From positions 1 to 64,000 of the IMG/VR virus record IMGVR_UViG_3300028415_000003: DNA of 64,000 nt, one strand, 5' to 3'. This DNA is from a virus. The position numbers were made by a program, and so were the translations under genes. The notes below the pieces were generated by a model. The model saw nothing but the letters and a program-made list of their open reading frames with translations, was not told the origin of the DNA and ran no database searches. Within the stretch, counting starts at the first letter, position 1; every line of letters starts with the position of its first letter. Positions 29,101-44,100 of this stretch are shown piece by piece.

Positions 29101-32100
29101 TCTTAACGATATGTTTGGCGAAGTCAATGAAGCGAATAAAGTTGATCCTGAATTATTAGATGCTGATAGAGAAGTTGCTAGTGGGAATACTGAATTATTT
29201 AATCGTTTAAGGAATAAGCGTGGCAAAAGCATAGAAAATTTAACAGTGGAAGAACAGCTTGAGGTGCTTAATCAAATAATAGAAAAGCATCCTGTTTTTC
29301 TTGATGAGAAGAAAGAAGATCCAAGTACGCTTGAAAGCGTATTTAGAAAATACAAGGAAATGATGGATAACAAGGTTGCAGTTATGAATCCTGCATCTAT
29401 GGAAAAACATCTTGAACAGATTAAAGCGGTCCTTACTACTTTGCGCAATCAGTTTGAAATGAATGTTGAACTGATGCAAAATGATATTGAAGCAAATGAA
29501 AATACAGCAGAGCACTCACCGCTTCGTGATAAACCATATCAAAGGATAGATCAAGGAACCAGACCGGTCCTAAACAAAGAAGAATCAATTTCGGAAGGCG
29601 AATCTAACTATACTCAGATTATAGAAAAAATTGATAACTATCTTAATACCGTAAAAGACGTAAAAGAATATGTAGCGCAAACAAAATCTTCTCGTGATTC
29701 TTACAAAGTAAAAGCTAAGTCTTTACACCTCGGGGCAAGAGTATTTGCTCTTAATGGATTTATGGAGATTGATTCAAAACTGAACATTAAAGAGCTTGAT
29801 GATATTGAGAAAGTGCTTAACGAGCACAATGTCAAAACGATAAACGAACTTCTTTACCTTTTCTCTAAAAGCAAAAAAGAAAAGCAAGAAGAAATACAAG
29901 GAGCAATAACAAAAATTGAAAGACTTATTGTTCAGGCTGAAACTTTTCTTGAAGGAAAGATGGATAATGTGCTGAAAGAATTAGCGGAAGGCGCAACCAC
30001 TTTTACTGCGCTTAAAGATTTTGTTTACGGATCGGCTATTTCGCCAAATGAAAACTCAGGGCTTTTAAGTGAATCAAATTTAGAAGTTGGAAAGAAAGAC
30101 TTTAATTCAGAGAATAAGAACACAGACCTTGGAGAGCTTTATCAATACATAATGATAAGCAAAGCATTGCAGATTAATCGCTTTGGAGGAAAAGATTTCT
30201 CAAAGGAGGATCTTTATGCTATATATCGTGACATGCTTTCAGAGAAAGAGCAAAAAGGATCTGATGAATTTGTTCCAAACTACGAGCAAGAGCAGGCCTT
30301 AATGGAAATCGTTTCTTTCTTGTTTGATCCGAAGTTTGATTCTTTTAAGAATTTCCTTAGTGAAGATGAACATGATACAATGATTAGAAACGGGCTTTAT
30401 GTCCGTGGCTTTGCTGGCACGGGGAAGACAACTATTGTACTTAAAAATTCTATTCAACTTCTTAGTAAGTTAAAAGGCCGGGGAGTTAAAGTAACAATAG
30501 TATCTCCTAATCGTAACCTTCAATCAAATATCGATAAAGATCTTCAAGATGTTTCAGAGATTGAAACGTCGAATAACATTCTTCTTAGTGAATTTCTTGA
30601 AGGAAAGGCAAGTATTGATCCAGATTCTGATATCGTTATTTTTGATGAAATAAGCGTTATTACAAGAGATCAATCTAATATCATCAAAGATAAACTTAAC
30701 AATTCTCAAATACCTTCATTATTTCTTGGGGATGATAACCAGGTTTCTGACTTATCATATACTGACGATCAAGGAGCTGTACTTACTCCAAAGATGCCAA
30801 TCATGGAGAAAACACAGCGCACTATTCCAATGACTGAGGTTTATCGTTCAGGAGTTAGTGATCTTCATTATATACAGGATTATTATCGTAACCTTAGAAC
30901 CACCGCTTCTGAAGGCGATCGCACCGATCTTCCAATAACTTCTTTTTCCGGAGAAGGAGCATCTATGAAAGGCGTTCGCTACATGGAAACTACTCAAGAA
31001 ATTGAAGAGGCATTCATGGATTACATGAAAAATAATCCAAATGCTCCTGTAACAGAAGTTATGCTAATTGTAAAAAATAAAGCTGAGCGTGACGAGTTTT
31101 TGAGGAAACATCCTGAATATGAAAACCATGTAAGAACAGTTGAATTTATTATTGGGAATGAAGAAAATGCGATATCAGGAATAGCTTCTAGGCATGTTTT
31201 CTTTGCTACCAATCCAGTTGTTACAAGTACTCCAAATGGAATTGTCACAGAGTCTCGGATAGGGCTGACAGGGGTTAGTCGTGCGTCTGAATCTCTTGTC
31301 ATGATAGGGAAAGTTTCAAAGTCTAAAAAAACTGATAAAGTTCCTGAAAGTGAGAGTATAAATACAGAAGAAATTTCAGAGATAAGACAGGAAGAAATCA
31401 GAAGACTTCATGAAATTACTTCTAAAAAAGCTCCCGGAAATAAAACGGACAACGAGGATAATGAAATAGATTCTAAATCAGACTTCCGATCAATTAATTT
31501 AACTGAAGATGGGAAGAATCAGGTAATCGTTGAATCGGAAGAAAAAATTAATGAGTTAAAAAACAAAGGAGTCAGTGCTTTAAAAGATCTTAATTCCGAA
31601 GATCCAACACTTACTCATATTACTGAATCATTATTTGAAAAAACAGGTAATGAAAATGCCAATACCCGTTCGAGAAATTCTATGGTTAAGGCTGCATTGC
31701 TTTATAATTTCAACTCAAGTGAAACAAACGAAAAAGCTTTCAGGGAAAGGATTCAAGAATACTTTGAAGCCACTGAAACAAAATATACAGAGGACGAACT
31801 TTTCAGTATTCTCTCTAATTCACTTTTTGCTTCTAAGGAAATTTTAGATATTCTTGATGAAGACCTAACATTGGTTAATCTTCCTTTTGTTTCCGGAGAT
31901 AAAATTGCTATGCCGGCTATAGTTAAAATTGTAGGTTACAGCAACGGGCAGCCGGTGGTTGACGTGTACGATTTTAGAATAACAAGTGGAAAATCTATCA
32001 CTAAACTGTCTGAATACGATAAGAAAAAACTTGCTGCTTATGCAGATATTTTAAGAGCGAATGGCCTTAAAATAAATAACCTTAAAATATCAAATATTGT

Positions 32101-35100
32101 AGAGACATTTGAAAAGAAGGGTGATTCTGTTTCGCTTGAATATTTTTACGGTAAAACATTGAAGCTCGATTCGGAAGAAGCTATTAGCCTCATGTCATTT
32201 GAGAATGAAAATGAAGCGAATGAAACGTTTGTTGGGCAAGAAGAGTTTTTTGAAAACGAAAGATCTTTAACAGAGAACAAAGGATTTAAGCTTGGACAAC
32301 TCATTCAGGATAAAGATTCTCTTATATTTCATAAACTTCACGGTATTACTTCAAAAAGAATTGAAGGAAAGATTGTTACTCAATACCATATTGAGACAGA
32401 GAATGGAAATATTAAGGCTGTCAACCAATCAGAATTTGAGAGTCAATATCAGGTTCCAAATACCGAAGATCCTGTAACGCGTTTTAAAACCACTGCTGAA
32501 GACTTTGAAAATGGAGTGGACACAAATACCACAAATACCTTTTTCGTTACTGATGCTGAAGCTGTGAAGATTCTCGGGGAGAATTCGAGCTCAGTTCCAG
32601 TAGAAGATTTTTATAACCCTGATAAGAATGTTGTCTATGCAAGGAAAATGTTACTTGTTAAATACTTTTACCCTGGAGTTAGAGTAACAAAAGAATACCG
32701 TGATGGTGGCAAGGTGTTCGGAATGAAGAATGGTCAAATGGTACGATTTGAATATGACGGCAAAATAGCCATTAATCGTATGTCTGAAAAAGACATTGAT
32801 AAAGCTTTAGATTTATTAAATTCTTATGGAGAAGAAATAACAAAGCAGGAATTCATTGATCAGGGATTGGATATTGTTTCGGCAGATTTTGAGCCTGAGT
32901 TTAATTTTGGTGCTGTTGATAAAACCAATACTGAAGGAAAGGTACGATCAATTCAGCCTAAAGCATACAACACTTACATGGAAGAAACAGACGATTCAAA
33001 GGCAGAAGCCCTTTTGGATAAAATGTTTGAAAATGCTTTTGACAATGATGATAATTTGGCAACCAGAGAAGCACTGATTGAAATGAATAAAGAGCGTATG
33101 CGAAGACTACGTTCAGAAGAAAAGGTTGAATCTGTTGTTAATTCTGTTGAGCCCGGAAAAATAATTCGTGTATTTGATGATTTTATTCCTATTAAGAACC
33201 TGATTGATAAACTTGTCAAAAAAAGGCAGGTTATTGAAGCGAAAGATCAAGATAATATGTATGTCATTTCTGAATCTAAAAGACAGAAAAACGGCAAATG
33301 GCGTAATACAATTACAATTAAGCTTGATGGTGTTGGGGAGTTAACTTTTCTTATTGATCGGAAAATTGTTAAAAACAATAAAGACCTTGATTATTTCCTT
33401 CAGGATTTATCTGAGGTAGAAGATTTGATTAAAGCATATGAAGAAAATTTTAAGGATCTTTCTAATAAAGAAAAGGCTGATTTATTCAAAGAGGTTGAAG
33501 AATCCGTTTTATTCCGTTTTGTGAAAACCAATGCTAATATACTGAATAATTATAAAGATCAGTTACCATTAAGGTTTAACGATAAAGGAGTTAGCATAAA
33601 AGGAAGTACTCCACTTCAAAAGATTAAATCTCTTAAAAGTATTGCGAAATTTATTTCTTCAGCAATAGCTAATAACAGTATTGATCAGTATTTCCGTTAT
33701 CCTGCAAAAAATAAGAGTGGTAAAATTGATATAGCACATTTTGAATCTATTGTTCATGATGTTACGCAACCAAACTTAAATCTTGAGTTTAATCGTATAA
33801 GCAAAAGTGCTCCAAAAGAACAAGAAACAAAAAAGCATGAGCCCGTTAAGCCAGAAAGCATATCATCATTAGATCTTAGTAGCAGAACAAGTCTTACGAT
33901 TGATGATATTAATAACAATTCTGTTGAAGATATTGTAAGTGCTTTTGAAACTATTGGAGCCACAATAGATGAATTCGAAGCTGAAATTCTTTCTGAGGCC
34001 AAAAAGGGTGATGCAGATATGAATGAGATTCTTGAAGCATTAAATCAAAAACTAAGCGATGATGAAGAGTATCCTAAGTTAGTATCAACAGAGAATAAGC
34101 TTTCTTTTGTTTCTCTTGAAAAAGCCAGGGAAACACTCAGAAGTATTATTGGTGATTTAACCGATACAAATGTCTTTTTCCATAATGGATATTTGTATAC
34201 TAAAGATGGTCAGCGTGCACTTGGCCTTACCCGTGATGCATTAATAAAGCTTGCTATGCTGGATGGGAAAACATCTTCTCAAACAGTTCGACATGAAGCA
34301 ATGCACTTCATCATTAATAATATGGTGAAGCCCGGACAACGTAAAAAAATATTAGAAACAGCACGTAAAGAAATGGAGGATAACGGAGAAAAAATAAATT
34401 CCGAAAGCGATATCCATGAATATATTTCAAAGCTTTATGAGAACTCCGAAAACATAAAATTTAAAAATCTACTTCAAAGATTCATTATGTGGTTAAAGAA
34501 AGTAGCTAATCAATTCGGAGCATATCATTACACTTTTGACGAAATTTTATATCTCGCAGATCAGGGATATTTTAAAGATCGTCATGCATTATCATCTAAC
34601 GAAAACACCTTTTACAAAGTTGAAAATGAGCATAATAGCGAGGAAAGTATTAAGTATCTTGAATCAAGAATAGGTGATGTTCAGCTTGTGGATTGGGTGA
34701 AGAACAATATTTTTATACCTGAATTTATTGAGCAATCACCATTTGGCAGAGGCTTAAACGAAAACAAAACAGTTGGAGAAGCTCTTCTTGCTCTTTATAA
34801 CAAGTACGATAGTATTGATGAGAAAACTCGTGAAAAACTTAGCAGGGTACTGGATAGAGACGGAAGCTTAAACTTTGAGAAAATCAAGAGAATGTTTAAT
34901 ACTCCATTAGGAAGGAAATATTTGAAAAGAGATATTTACCCTGTATTACTCAGTGACAAAAAGATTTTTGCTTCAATGACACAAATTGCTTTAGGTCGCG
35001 TAAACTTAAATGCGCTTGTGGATTTCAAGAGAAAAAAAGCCTTGGATAGTGAAAGTGTTAGTGGAGCTTCAGGACAAAAACTTGTAGAAGCTGAAAGCTT

Positions 35101-38100
35101 TGATCCTAACCTTTCACGTTCTGAGTTTCAGAAAATGTTACTGCAATCTATTCCTATATACGATGAAGGCAAAAAGGCTAAAGTTGAATACAATGGGAAT
35201 ATAGTTTATTATGCAAATCCAAATACAATGGATCATATCCTTATCGATGCAGCTAATAGATTGAAGCAGATGGGTAAACGGCATTTTACAGATCAGGAGT
35301 TTTTTGATATGCTTGAAAAGATGAAGAATGAAACAGATAAATCAAAATATAAAACACTGATTTATTCTTTCATGTCGACATTTGGAAATAAAAAATTTGC
35401 AGACTCAGAAGGGAATGCAGACCTTAATTTCAGAATGCAGAATAACGGATATCAAGCCTTGGCAGAAGACGAGCAAGTTTCATTAGAAAAAAGAAAGCGT
35501 TACAGGGATATTGTTTCCGGATTCATATCATATTATAGTTCACTCGGTAATGTGTCTTTAGCTTTAGTTAACCTAACAGAAAAACAATCCTGGGAAGTTA
35601 AATCTTCAGCTGATGACAAAGTGATGAAAGCATATATTCGGGAATCCATGAAAACACATTTCATTGGACAAGGAGGATTCCTTAATAAGGATGTTTCTGA
35701 AGTATTTGATTCAGCAAACCAAAAAAATTTAAGTGTCACAAAAGAAGGAATTTTCTTTAACGGAAAGCTGTACATCAAAGGAGATATAAAAAAGCAATCT
35801 CCAATGGCCATTTCAATAATTCTTAACAACCTTAAGCTTAATAAGAAGGGGATTTTTACTCAAAGAATCATTGAAGAATTAAACAAAGAAGTTATAGGCC
35901 AATCCAGTGAGAAAGGTAATAAGAATTGGTCTATGTCTCTTGGGCAATACCTTCATGCTATTACTGCAGGATTACAAGCAAGAGTCATTGTGGACAAAGA
36001 ATACACAAAGCATTTTGATAATGGTGGTAAAGCACGCGATTTGAAATTTTCAAAAGAAACAAAAGCCGCTCTTGATTTAGCAAAAAGCCTTTATCAAAAA
36101 GCAAGTATTCAGTGGGATAGTGTTGAACAAAACACTAACCGGACGAGTGAACGTTCTGGTGTTCCTGATCTTCCAAGTCCTGCAGATTTCTATATGTATT
36201 ATGAGTATATAGGCAACTTGATGAAGCAATACAATGCTGATATTGGTACGCGTATGATTGTTAACTCAGAAGGGAATTTTGAGTATTCACATCCACTTTC
36301 AAGCAATCTTTATGATGCAGCTATGGGCGGTTCTAGAAGCTTAATAGCTCATGTGTCGGATCTCAGTAAAAAAGATTATGTGTCGAATCTCCCTAGAAAA
36401 ATTAAGAATGAAAATATAGATCCTGTTTCTCCGATAATCGGAAATAATGGGTATAACAATCCTATTCTTGCGAATGTAATTTCGGTTGATCCAATTCAAA
36501 AGTTTGATGGAATTAAAACCTTCCTTCGTTCAGGTGGCATAGATAAAATGACAGATAAAGATTTTGCTAAAGTAATTATTGAAGAACTTACTTATAAGCA
36601 AATCATTAAAGGCGGTAATGAAAGCGTACTTCCTTCGCTGTATGGCACGCTTGCAGACAAAAAGAATAGGTCAGTATTTAACGTTGTTAGCGAAAGAAAC
36701 CCTATCTTCTTTAAGTCGTTTGCTGAAGGATATGATTTCCTTGAAGAGCTTGGTGTAAATTACACTGGCCTTGCAAATTCAATCGATCTCTTTGTAAACT
36801 ATTACGAGAAAACAAACAATCTTGCCTTGGGCAGATGGAACAATGTTCTAGGTAAAAATTTCAAATCAACAGAATCATTACAGAAATATATCGAGGAAGG
36901 ATTGTCAGCAGCAGAGACAAAAGTAATTATCAATCAACTCACAGAAAAAAAGGATTATTTTGAAAAATTTAATCCTGAAACTCGAACTATTAAGATTACA
37001 GGCCTTGGCAACTCTATAATTACAGAGGATTCCAATATTATTTATAAGCCTTCTTTTATTGCTGAATGGAGAAAAACTAATACAATAAAAGATCTAATCA
37101 AACGAGGTAGGAAGCAACAGGAACTTCTTGAAAAAGCTACGCTTGAAAGTCGTCAGCAATTTGCAGAATGGATTGCTGATTCAGGTTATAAAATGACTTC
37201 TAAAATGACCGATCTTTTTAAGCAGTTTGGTTATAATATGGAGTCAGGAGAACAAATTTCTGATATGATTGAAAAACATATTGAGGAACTTAGAGAAAAG
37301 GAGAAAAAACGAAAAGAAATTGGCTATAAAATAGGAGAGCGTAAAAAGATTGAAGCAGAGATTGACAAACTTAGAGGAACCGAAAAGAAAGAGGCCTTAA
37401 AAGAAGCAGAAGAAAATCTTGAACAATTTGATCAGCAATTTAAGAATCTTAACGAAATGTATGGAACGCTTAAAAAGGAAATAAAAGCTATCCAGCAAAA
37501 GCATACTAAAGAATCACGCAAGATTCGCAAACAAATAATTGAGAACAAATACCAATCTGAAGGTAATCAGATACACCCATTGATTGATATTGCTTTTTGG
37601 AATTTCCATGTATTAAATGAATCAATGGATCAAATTGTGCGTGGTTCTCAAACAAATTATGCAAATTTAACAGATTTTATTAAGAGAGGTTCTAGTCTTA
37701 CTGGTCCTGGTACCCATGTCGACACTTCAAGAAAAGATGGTGTTGGTAAAACAGCAAACACGCTTATTCTACGTGATATTCCTGGATTGCAAAAGCAATT
37801 CAGTGAAAAATTTGAAGAGGAACTGCATACAGATGGCCTTTCTATTGTCAACCCTATTTGGGCTGAAATGCTAAAACGAAGTGCCGGGCAAGAATTTGGT
37901 AATGTCCATAACGGAATGCTTAAGCCAATGATTTTTGATTACAATCCTGTTACAGATGATTTGATATATGCTAAGCTTTCTCAAATGCCTATCAATAACC
38001 GTCAATTCAGAAACAATAAGATATTCAAACAAATGTTTGAAATGATGGTTGGCGAAGAGTTAATGCCTTACTTCATGGAAGAATACGAGAATAACGGGCA

Positions 38101-41100
38101 AGATATCCGGAAAGCTTCAACAGCATTAATTGACAGGGCAGCCAATGATACAGATATAAGAAAGTTAATTGATGATCAGATGGTTGGTTATATTTTGTTT
38201 GAATCTGCTGTAAAATCAGGGAAAAGAAAAATAATAGATTTTGATGTGCCTATAGGAGAAATGCTAACACTTCAAAATGTATCAATAAATAAAAGCTTAA
38301 ACAATGAAAAGAACAGGATTAAGATAAATAATGACGCTTATAAAATTCAGACTGTTACAAAGCAAGATGTGATTGAAGCTGAAAAAGTTATCCCTACTCA
38401 GATTCTTAGTGTTATCGGTGGCTTAGATAACGAAACAAATGAGACAATTGTAAAGGAAGTAAACCATGGATTAGCCGGTACTGCAAATATTATTCGAGAG
38501 AAACTTGTTTCTATGAGTTCAGGCAAAAGCATAGAGTACATGAAAGAGTTGTTGCATTATACTGCAATGAAGCGTGGAGATACAGGAAAAGCAGGGCGGG
38601 TATCTGCATGGGCAAGTCCTGATGTTTCAAGAAATAAAGCTATTGCTGCTTTTCTTACCGCAGTGAATAAATATATAAAACCAAATATGGCCGGACAGTC
38701 TTTTGTTCAAGCTCCGGACCTTGGTAATATGTATTTTGATAAAGACGGGAATGCATACTTGCCTTCTGATCTTGATCTTGATGATGATTCTCAAAATGTT
38801 GATGGTAAAGTAAGGCGGCCATTAAAGCCAATACTTTTTATAGTAGAAGGCAAAGAAACAAAAACTGACGGCACTTTATTCACAAAAGAAGAGCTTATTG
38901 AAGCTCAAAAGGCAGGGAAAAAAGTTGAGATTAAACCTGCTGAAGTGATTGCTCCTTTTGGCTACATGAAAGTATTCGGAATTACTCGTAACACTACGCT
39001 TCGTGATGTTATGAGTGTAGTCATAAATGGCAAGGAAGTGAAATTTGATAATGCAAATCCTGAATATAAAGACGTTCAGAATAAAGTCAATAAAGCTTTT
39101 GAAGGAATGGAACTGGACGGCATACTTGATTCCTTCCATCCTGATATCAGAACAGAAATTATCAGAAGGTTTACACAGTCTATTCGTGTTAATGATAAAT
39201 ATGATCTGCTTGATACTATTCAAGAAAGCAATCCGAAACTATACAAAGAAATCGATAAGCAATTAAAAACTCTTGATGAAGAAGGAATTCCTGGAGAAGG
39301 TAGCAAGGCTTTTGGTTTAATGATGAACGTGATATCCAATTATTATTATAACCTGAATAAAGCTTTAAACGTATTTGGGGTCCGTATTCCTACGACCAAC
39401 GCATCTTCAGGGTGGGTCGGTCGTATTGTAGCTTTTGACTATGAAAGCGAAAATACAGTATATACTTCTGCAGAAAAGAACATTCTTGACGGTTCTGATT
39501 ACGATATTGACCAAGTTTCTATGTATTTCCTTTCTCTTGATGAATGGGGAAATGAAATAACTCCTGATTCAGTCATTAAAGAAAGAATGAAGGCTGAGAA
39601 AAAAGCACATAAAGAAACAGGTAAACTAAAAGAGAAAGCAGAAGATCCGAATTCAATTGATGAAATAGATGCAGATTATTCAAAGGCAGAAAAATTTGAT
39701 ACTAAATATAATGGGAATATGATATTCACTGCTTTGCAAAAGTTTTATCGTGAGTCCGGAAATATCGAAATGATTCTTGAAGAAATTAATCTTGATAGTT
39801 TCCGTGATAAAGCGGACCTTGTTCCTCAGGAATGGCAGGAATTTGTTTCTGATATTAGTTCTAACATGAAAGCTTCAGAGATTAATCTCTCAGGGCAAAA
39901 GCTTGTAGGGCACTTTCAAAACCTTGAAAAGTTTACGCTTAAATTGTTAGCAATTCCAAAAGCCACAAGGGATCAAATATTGCCTCCTGAAAAGTTTAAA
40001 ATGTTTTCAGGTAATAAGGCTATTTCTGAGCAGATCGCTTTTGTTGCAAAGCTTATTAATGCCGCTACCGATAACGCCAAAGAAGGTGGACTTCTCGGTA
40101 GACTGAATATTACAGAATCAACTTCACCTATTGTGAATGGAATGGTGATGGCCGGTCTTTCAGAAAAAGAAATACTAGATATTTTACAGAATGAAACAAT
40201 TTTAAATGCTTCTAAAAAGAGCATGACATCTAAGTCTATTACCGGGTATAATGATAATGGAGTTCCTGAAAACGCACAATATAAAATAATTCCTATATGG
40301 GAAGCCATAAGTGAATATATATCAGGAGATTATTTTGATACTCCCACACACCAAATAAAAGATGAAAAAGATCGCTTTCTCGTTCAAATTCGTGAGTATG
40401 CATATATGGGAGAGCAATTGCGGAGATTTGGAAACATTACTAATATTCAACAGGAGATTAGTATTGAAAATTCTAAGCGAAATAATGTAATCAATAGTAT
40501 TAATGAAGCCATTGGAACCACTGATGCAGATGAATATATTCAGCGCAGGCTTGCAGGAGAATCTACAACTGGAATTATGAATATTCCTACTGACGGGCAT
40601 GAGTCAAATATTAGAAAACAATTTAATATTGGTGATGCAATGATGGAAAACGAAATGCTTTATACACATGTAAGAACACTTGCTCAGGTACAAAAAACAA
40701 TTAATGAATCTATTACTACAGATAAGGTTATTAATAAAGCCAAAGGAACAATTGAAAAACGTCTTGGGCAAAGCATTAATATTCCTGTTGTTTATGAAAC
40801 GATAGAACGTGGTATTGAAGATTATATTGTCGGCCAGTTTATTGCTGATAATTTTAAAGAAGTAACGGTTGGAGATCAGGCTTATGACTTATCGTTAGCA
40901 AAAAATAGGGTAAGATTTAGTATGGATTTCCCTTTATTTATTGAGGAATATACTTTTAACTGGTATAAAAATGCACCAAAAGGGAAGAAGAATAATACTT
41001 TCTTGAGAAGGGTTAAGCAGCGTAGTACAAAGTCCGGCTACCTTTATCTTGATTTTTCTTCATCTAATGATGTGAACGATACCCATAAAAAACTGTACCG

Positions 41101-44100
41101 AGATCATTTTGAGATAATTGATGAAAGTGTTAAAAATGCTTTTAGAGCGTATCAGTTATTAATGAATGGGTTCCGTTATAAGAATGGGTCTATGATTGAT
41201 TTTACGGATGAAAAAGCAGAACGCCAATACACAAATTGGATTCAATCTTTTGATCCGGAAAAGATAAATGAAAACGATCTTGCTGAGCAGGTTATTCTTC
41301 GCAATAAGGAACTTGTTCATTATGCAGCGGACACCGAAAAACTTATGAAAAAGTTGAAAAAGAATGATATCATTACGTCATTGATTTATTATACGCCAAA
41401 AAAGGCATCTTTCAACCCACACATTTATAAGTTTGATATTAAAAAAGGAACTAAAGAGTATCTTAACAGTCCTTATCCTACATTGATAAACACGTATTCT
41501 GCTAAATCTGAAACAACAAATCTGCCTGTTATTGACGCTCTTTCCAGCAAGGAAATGAGAACGTTTAAGAATAATGATTCTGTTATAATCAAATCATATT
41601 TTCCTATAGTTGTATGGCACCAAAAAAACAACGACTACCCTTACTCATTATCAAACAAGGATCAAGCTGTGCTTCAAGATGGAACTGTTGGAAATGTGGA
41701 AATTGTCGGTCCTAAACATAAAAAAGACAATCTAACAAATACAAGTATAATAAAATTCACTAAGGCAAATAAGCCTCAAGCTTCAAGGATATCTAAAAAT
41801 CAAAGTAAAGCTTCATACTATGTTTTAAAGTCATTCATGGATAAGTTACAAAAAGCTTTTCCAAATATCCGCATTAATTATGTGAATAACATTACGAGCA
41901 AACATCCTGAATTGATAGGGTATTTTGAGAACGGACAGGTCTTTTTCAATACAGATAAATTGCAGCTTGACACGCCTATTCACGAGATTACTCACGTGTT
42001 CATTGACATACTTGAAAGTGCAAATCATGAACTGTATCGTGCTCTTGAAAATGAAGCTATAACTTTAATTGAAAGTAATCATGAGGTCGTTCAGGAAATC
42101 CTTAAAGAATATGCAGATATTTCAAAAGTGGATCTTGTTAAGGAAGTTATTGCAACTATGGCCGGATGGAATAGCCAGGAAGCCGTCAGAAATCTTTTAG
42201 ACAAGACTCCGGGCATGAACTCTGATCAAAAAGCAAGTACGCTATATGGCAAAATTTCGGCCCTTGTCAATCGTTTTTATACATGGTTGAAGAATGCGGT
42301 TTATGGCGCGTTAGGTGTTCAGCAAATAAACAGTAGAACATTAAAGGATTTCGATTTTAAAAATGCTACTATTAAATCATTCGCTGAAATGATGGTTAAT
42401 GCTGTTAATAACGGACAGGTTCTATCGTATGTGTCCTCAAAGCAAATGAGTAATATAGCCAAGGCTGACGTTTATGCTTCAAAAATTAAAACGATTTATG
42501 ATGTAAAGAAGATGGCCAAGGTGCTTACGAACCCAAGTGACAGGTTTGATTTCGAGGAAATGTCAACTGATGCTAAGGTCGATTATGTTTACAATCTTAT
42601 TGATACTAATACAGGTAAAATCGGGGCTGGTCTAACTGGAACAGAATATAATTTCAAAGGAATGACAGTAGATGAAATCAAATCTACTATTCGTAAAAAG
42701 GTTATTACTGAATACGAAACTCGTGATAATAAATTTAAAGCGAAAATAAGTAACTGGATTAATGAACATGAAGCTTCTGTGCATGATTCTATAGAAACTT
42801 TTGGAAAAACTAGTAACGATATTCCTATTTATAAGGTTCCTATTCTCAAAAAGTTTAAAAAGCAGATTGAATATGCTTCATTTAAAGAGTTTGGAAGAGT
42901 TTCTGAGCTTGAAAAAATGGAAGGTGGAGAAGAGATTGCGAAGCATTTGTCAAAAAGTATCCGAAGTTTCGATCCCCATATTTCAATAGAGAAAACGTCT
43001 GACGGTTCAATTTACGTGTCGCTTTATGATATTACCATGGACAATATCGACAGGCCGGATATAGAAAATGAGCTTGGCAATATTGCTTCTCGATTTTTAA
43101 CGGATAGAGAAGCTAAAAAAATGGGTCTGTCTATGACAAATAACCCAGGTGATGTTCGTCAGCTAATGCTTGTTTTAATGGCAAACAAACTAATGAATGC
43201 TAATCCTAATATTAAGATTAAGGAGGCAGGAGTTATCAGTCTTAAGCCTTCAGGTAGCCAAATGAAAATGATTGATTTTTTAAAGGTTAATAAGAACATT
43301 AGTGTATTGTCTCAAATAGATGATTTTATAAATAGTTTGAGTCCGGAATTAAAAGAATTGTTTAAGCAGGAATTAAAAATTCCAAAAGTAGATTATGAAA
43401 AGCTTCTAAATAATTTTTATGAAAATGCAGCCGATAACTCGTTCCCTAAATATATAAAAATGCTATTTCAGAATCCTGAAAATTATACTGTTATACAGAA
43501 AAAGAACCTGTTAATGGCAAGACTCAGATATGCGCTTGAAAATAATGACGAAACAAATAATTATCGTCAGGAAATTAATCTGCTTACGCAGACGTTACTT
43601 GATCTTAAGACGGTAAATGTGGTTGACACTGAAATGAATAGTGAGGATATGTCACTGCTTAGTGATATTGATAAATTCATTCAACCCGGACAATATATTG
43701 CCAATGATATCATTCAGGCTTTACGTGAAATAACCCTGGACACTTCCAATAAAATTGTTGAAGAAGTTCAGGAATTTCAATCTGAATTTAAGCCTATTCA
43801 AAAATGGTTTGAGAGTAGAAATAGTGGTATTTCAATAGGTTTTGGAGATAAGTCTCACAGGTTTTTCAAAGATTTATTTGTAAAACGTGACATTGACGGT
43901 TCTGGAAACGAAGTTTTTACTGGTGAAATATTCTGGACTACTGATGAAACAAAAGATCCTGTTAACGCAAAAAAAGCAAAAGAACTTGGTCTTTCTGCAG
44001 AACTATTGGAACAGGGAGAAAAACTTGTGAATATGATTACGGATCAATATATCGACCTTGTTTATCATTATCATGAAATGCAAGGATATATGAAAAATCT

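Noticed and set aside
39973-40308. Minus-strand frames of 60 to 120 codons inside the giant gene
   Set aside because: They are antisense shadows of a strongly coding plus-strand frame with recognised domains.
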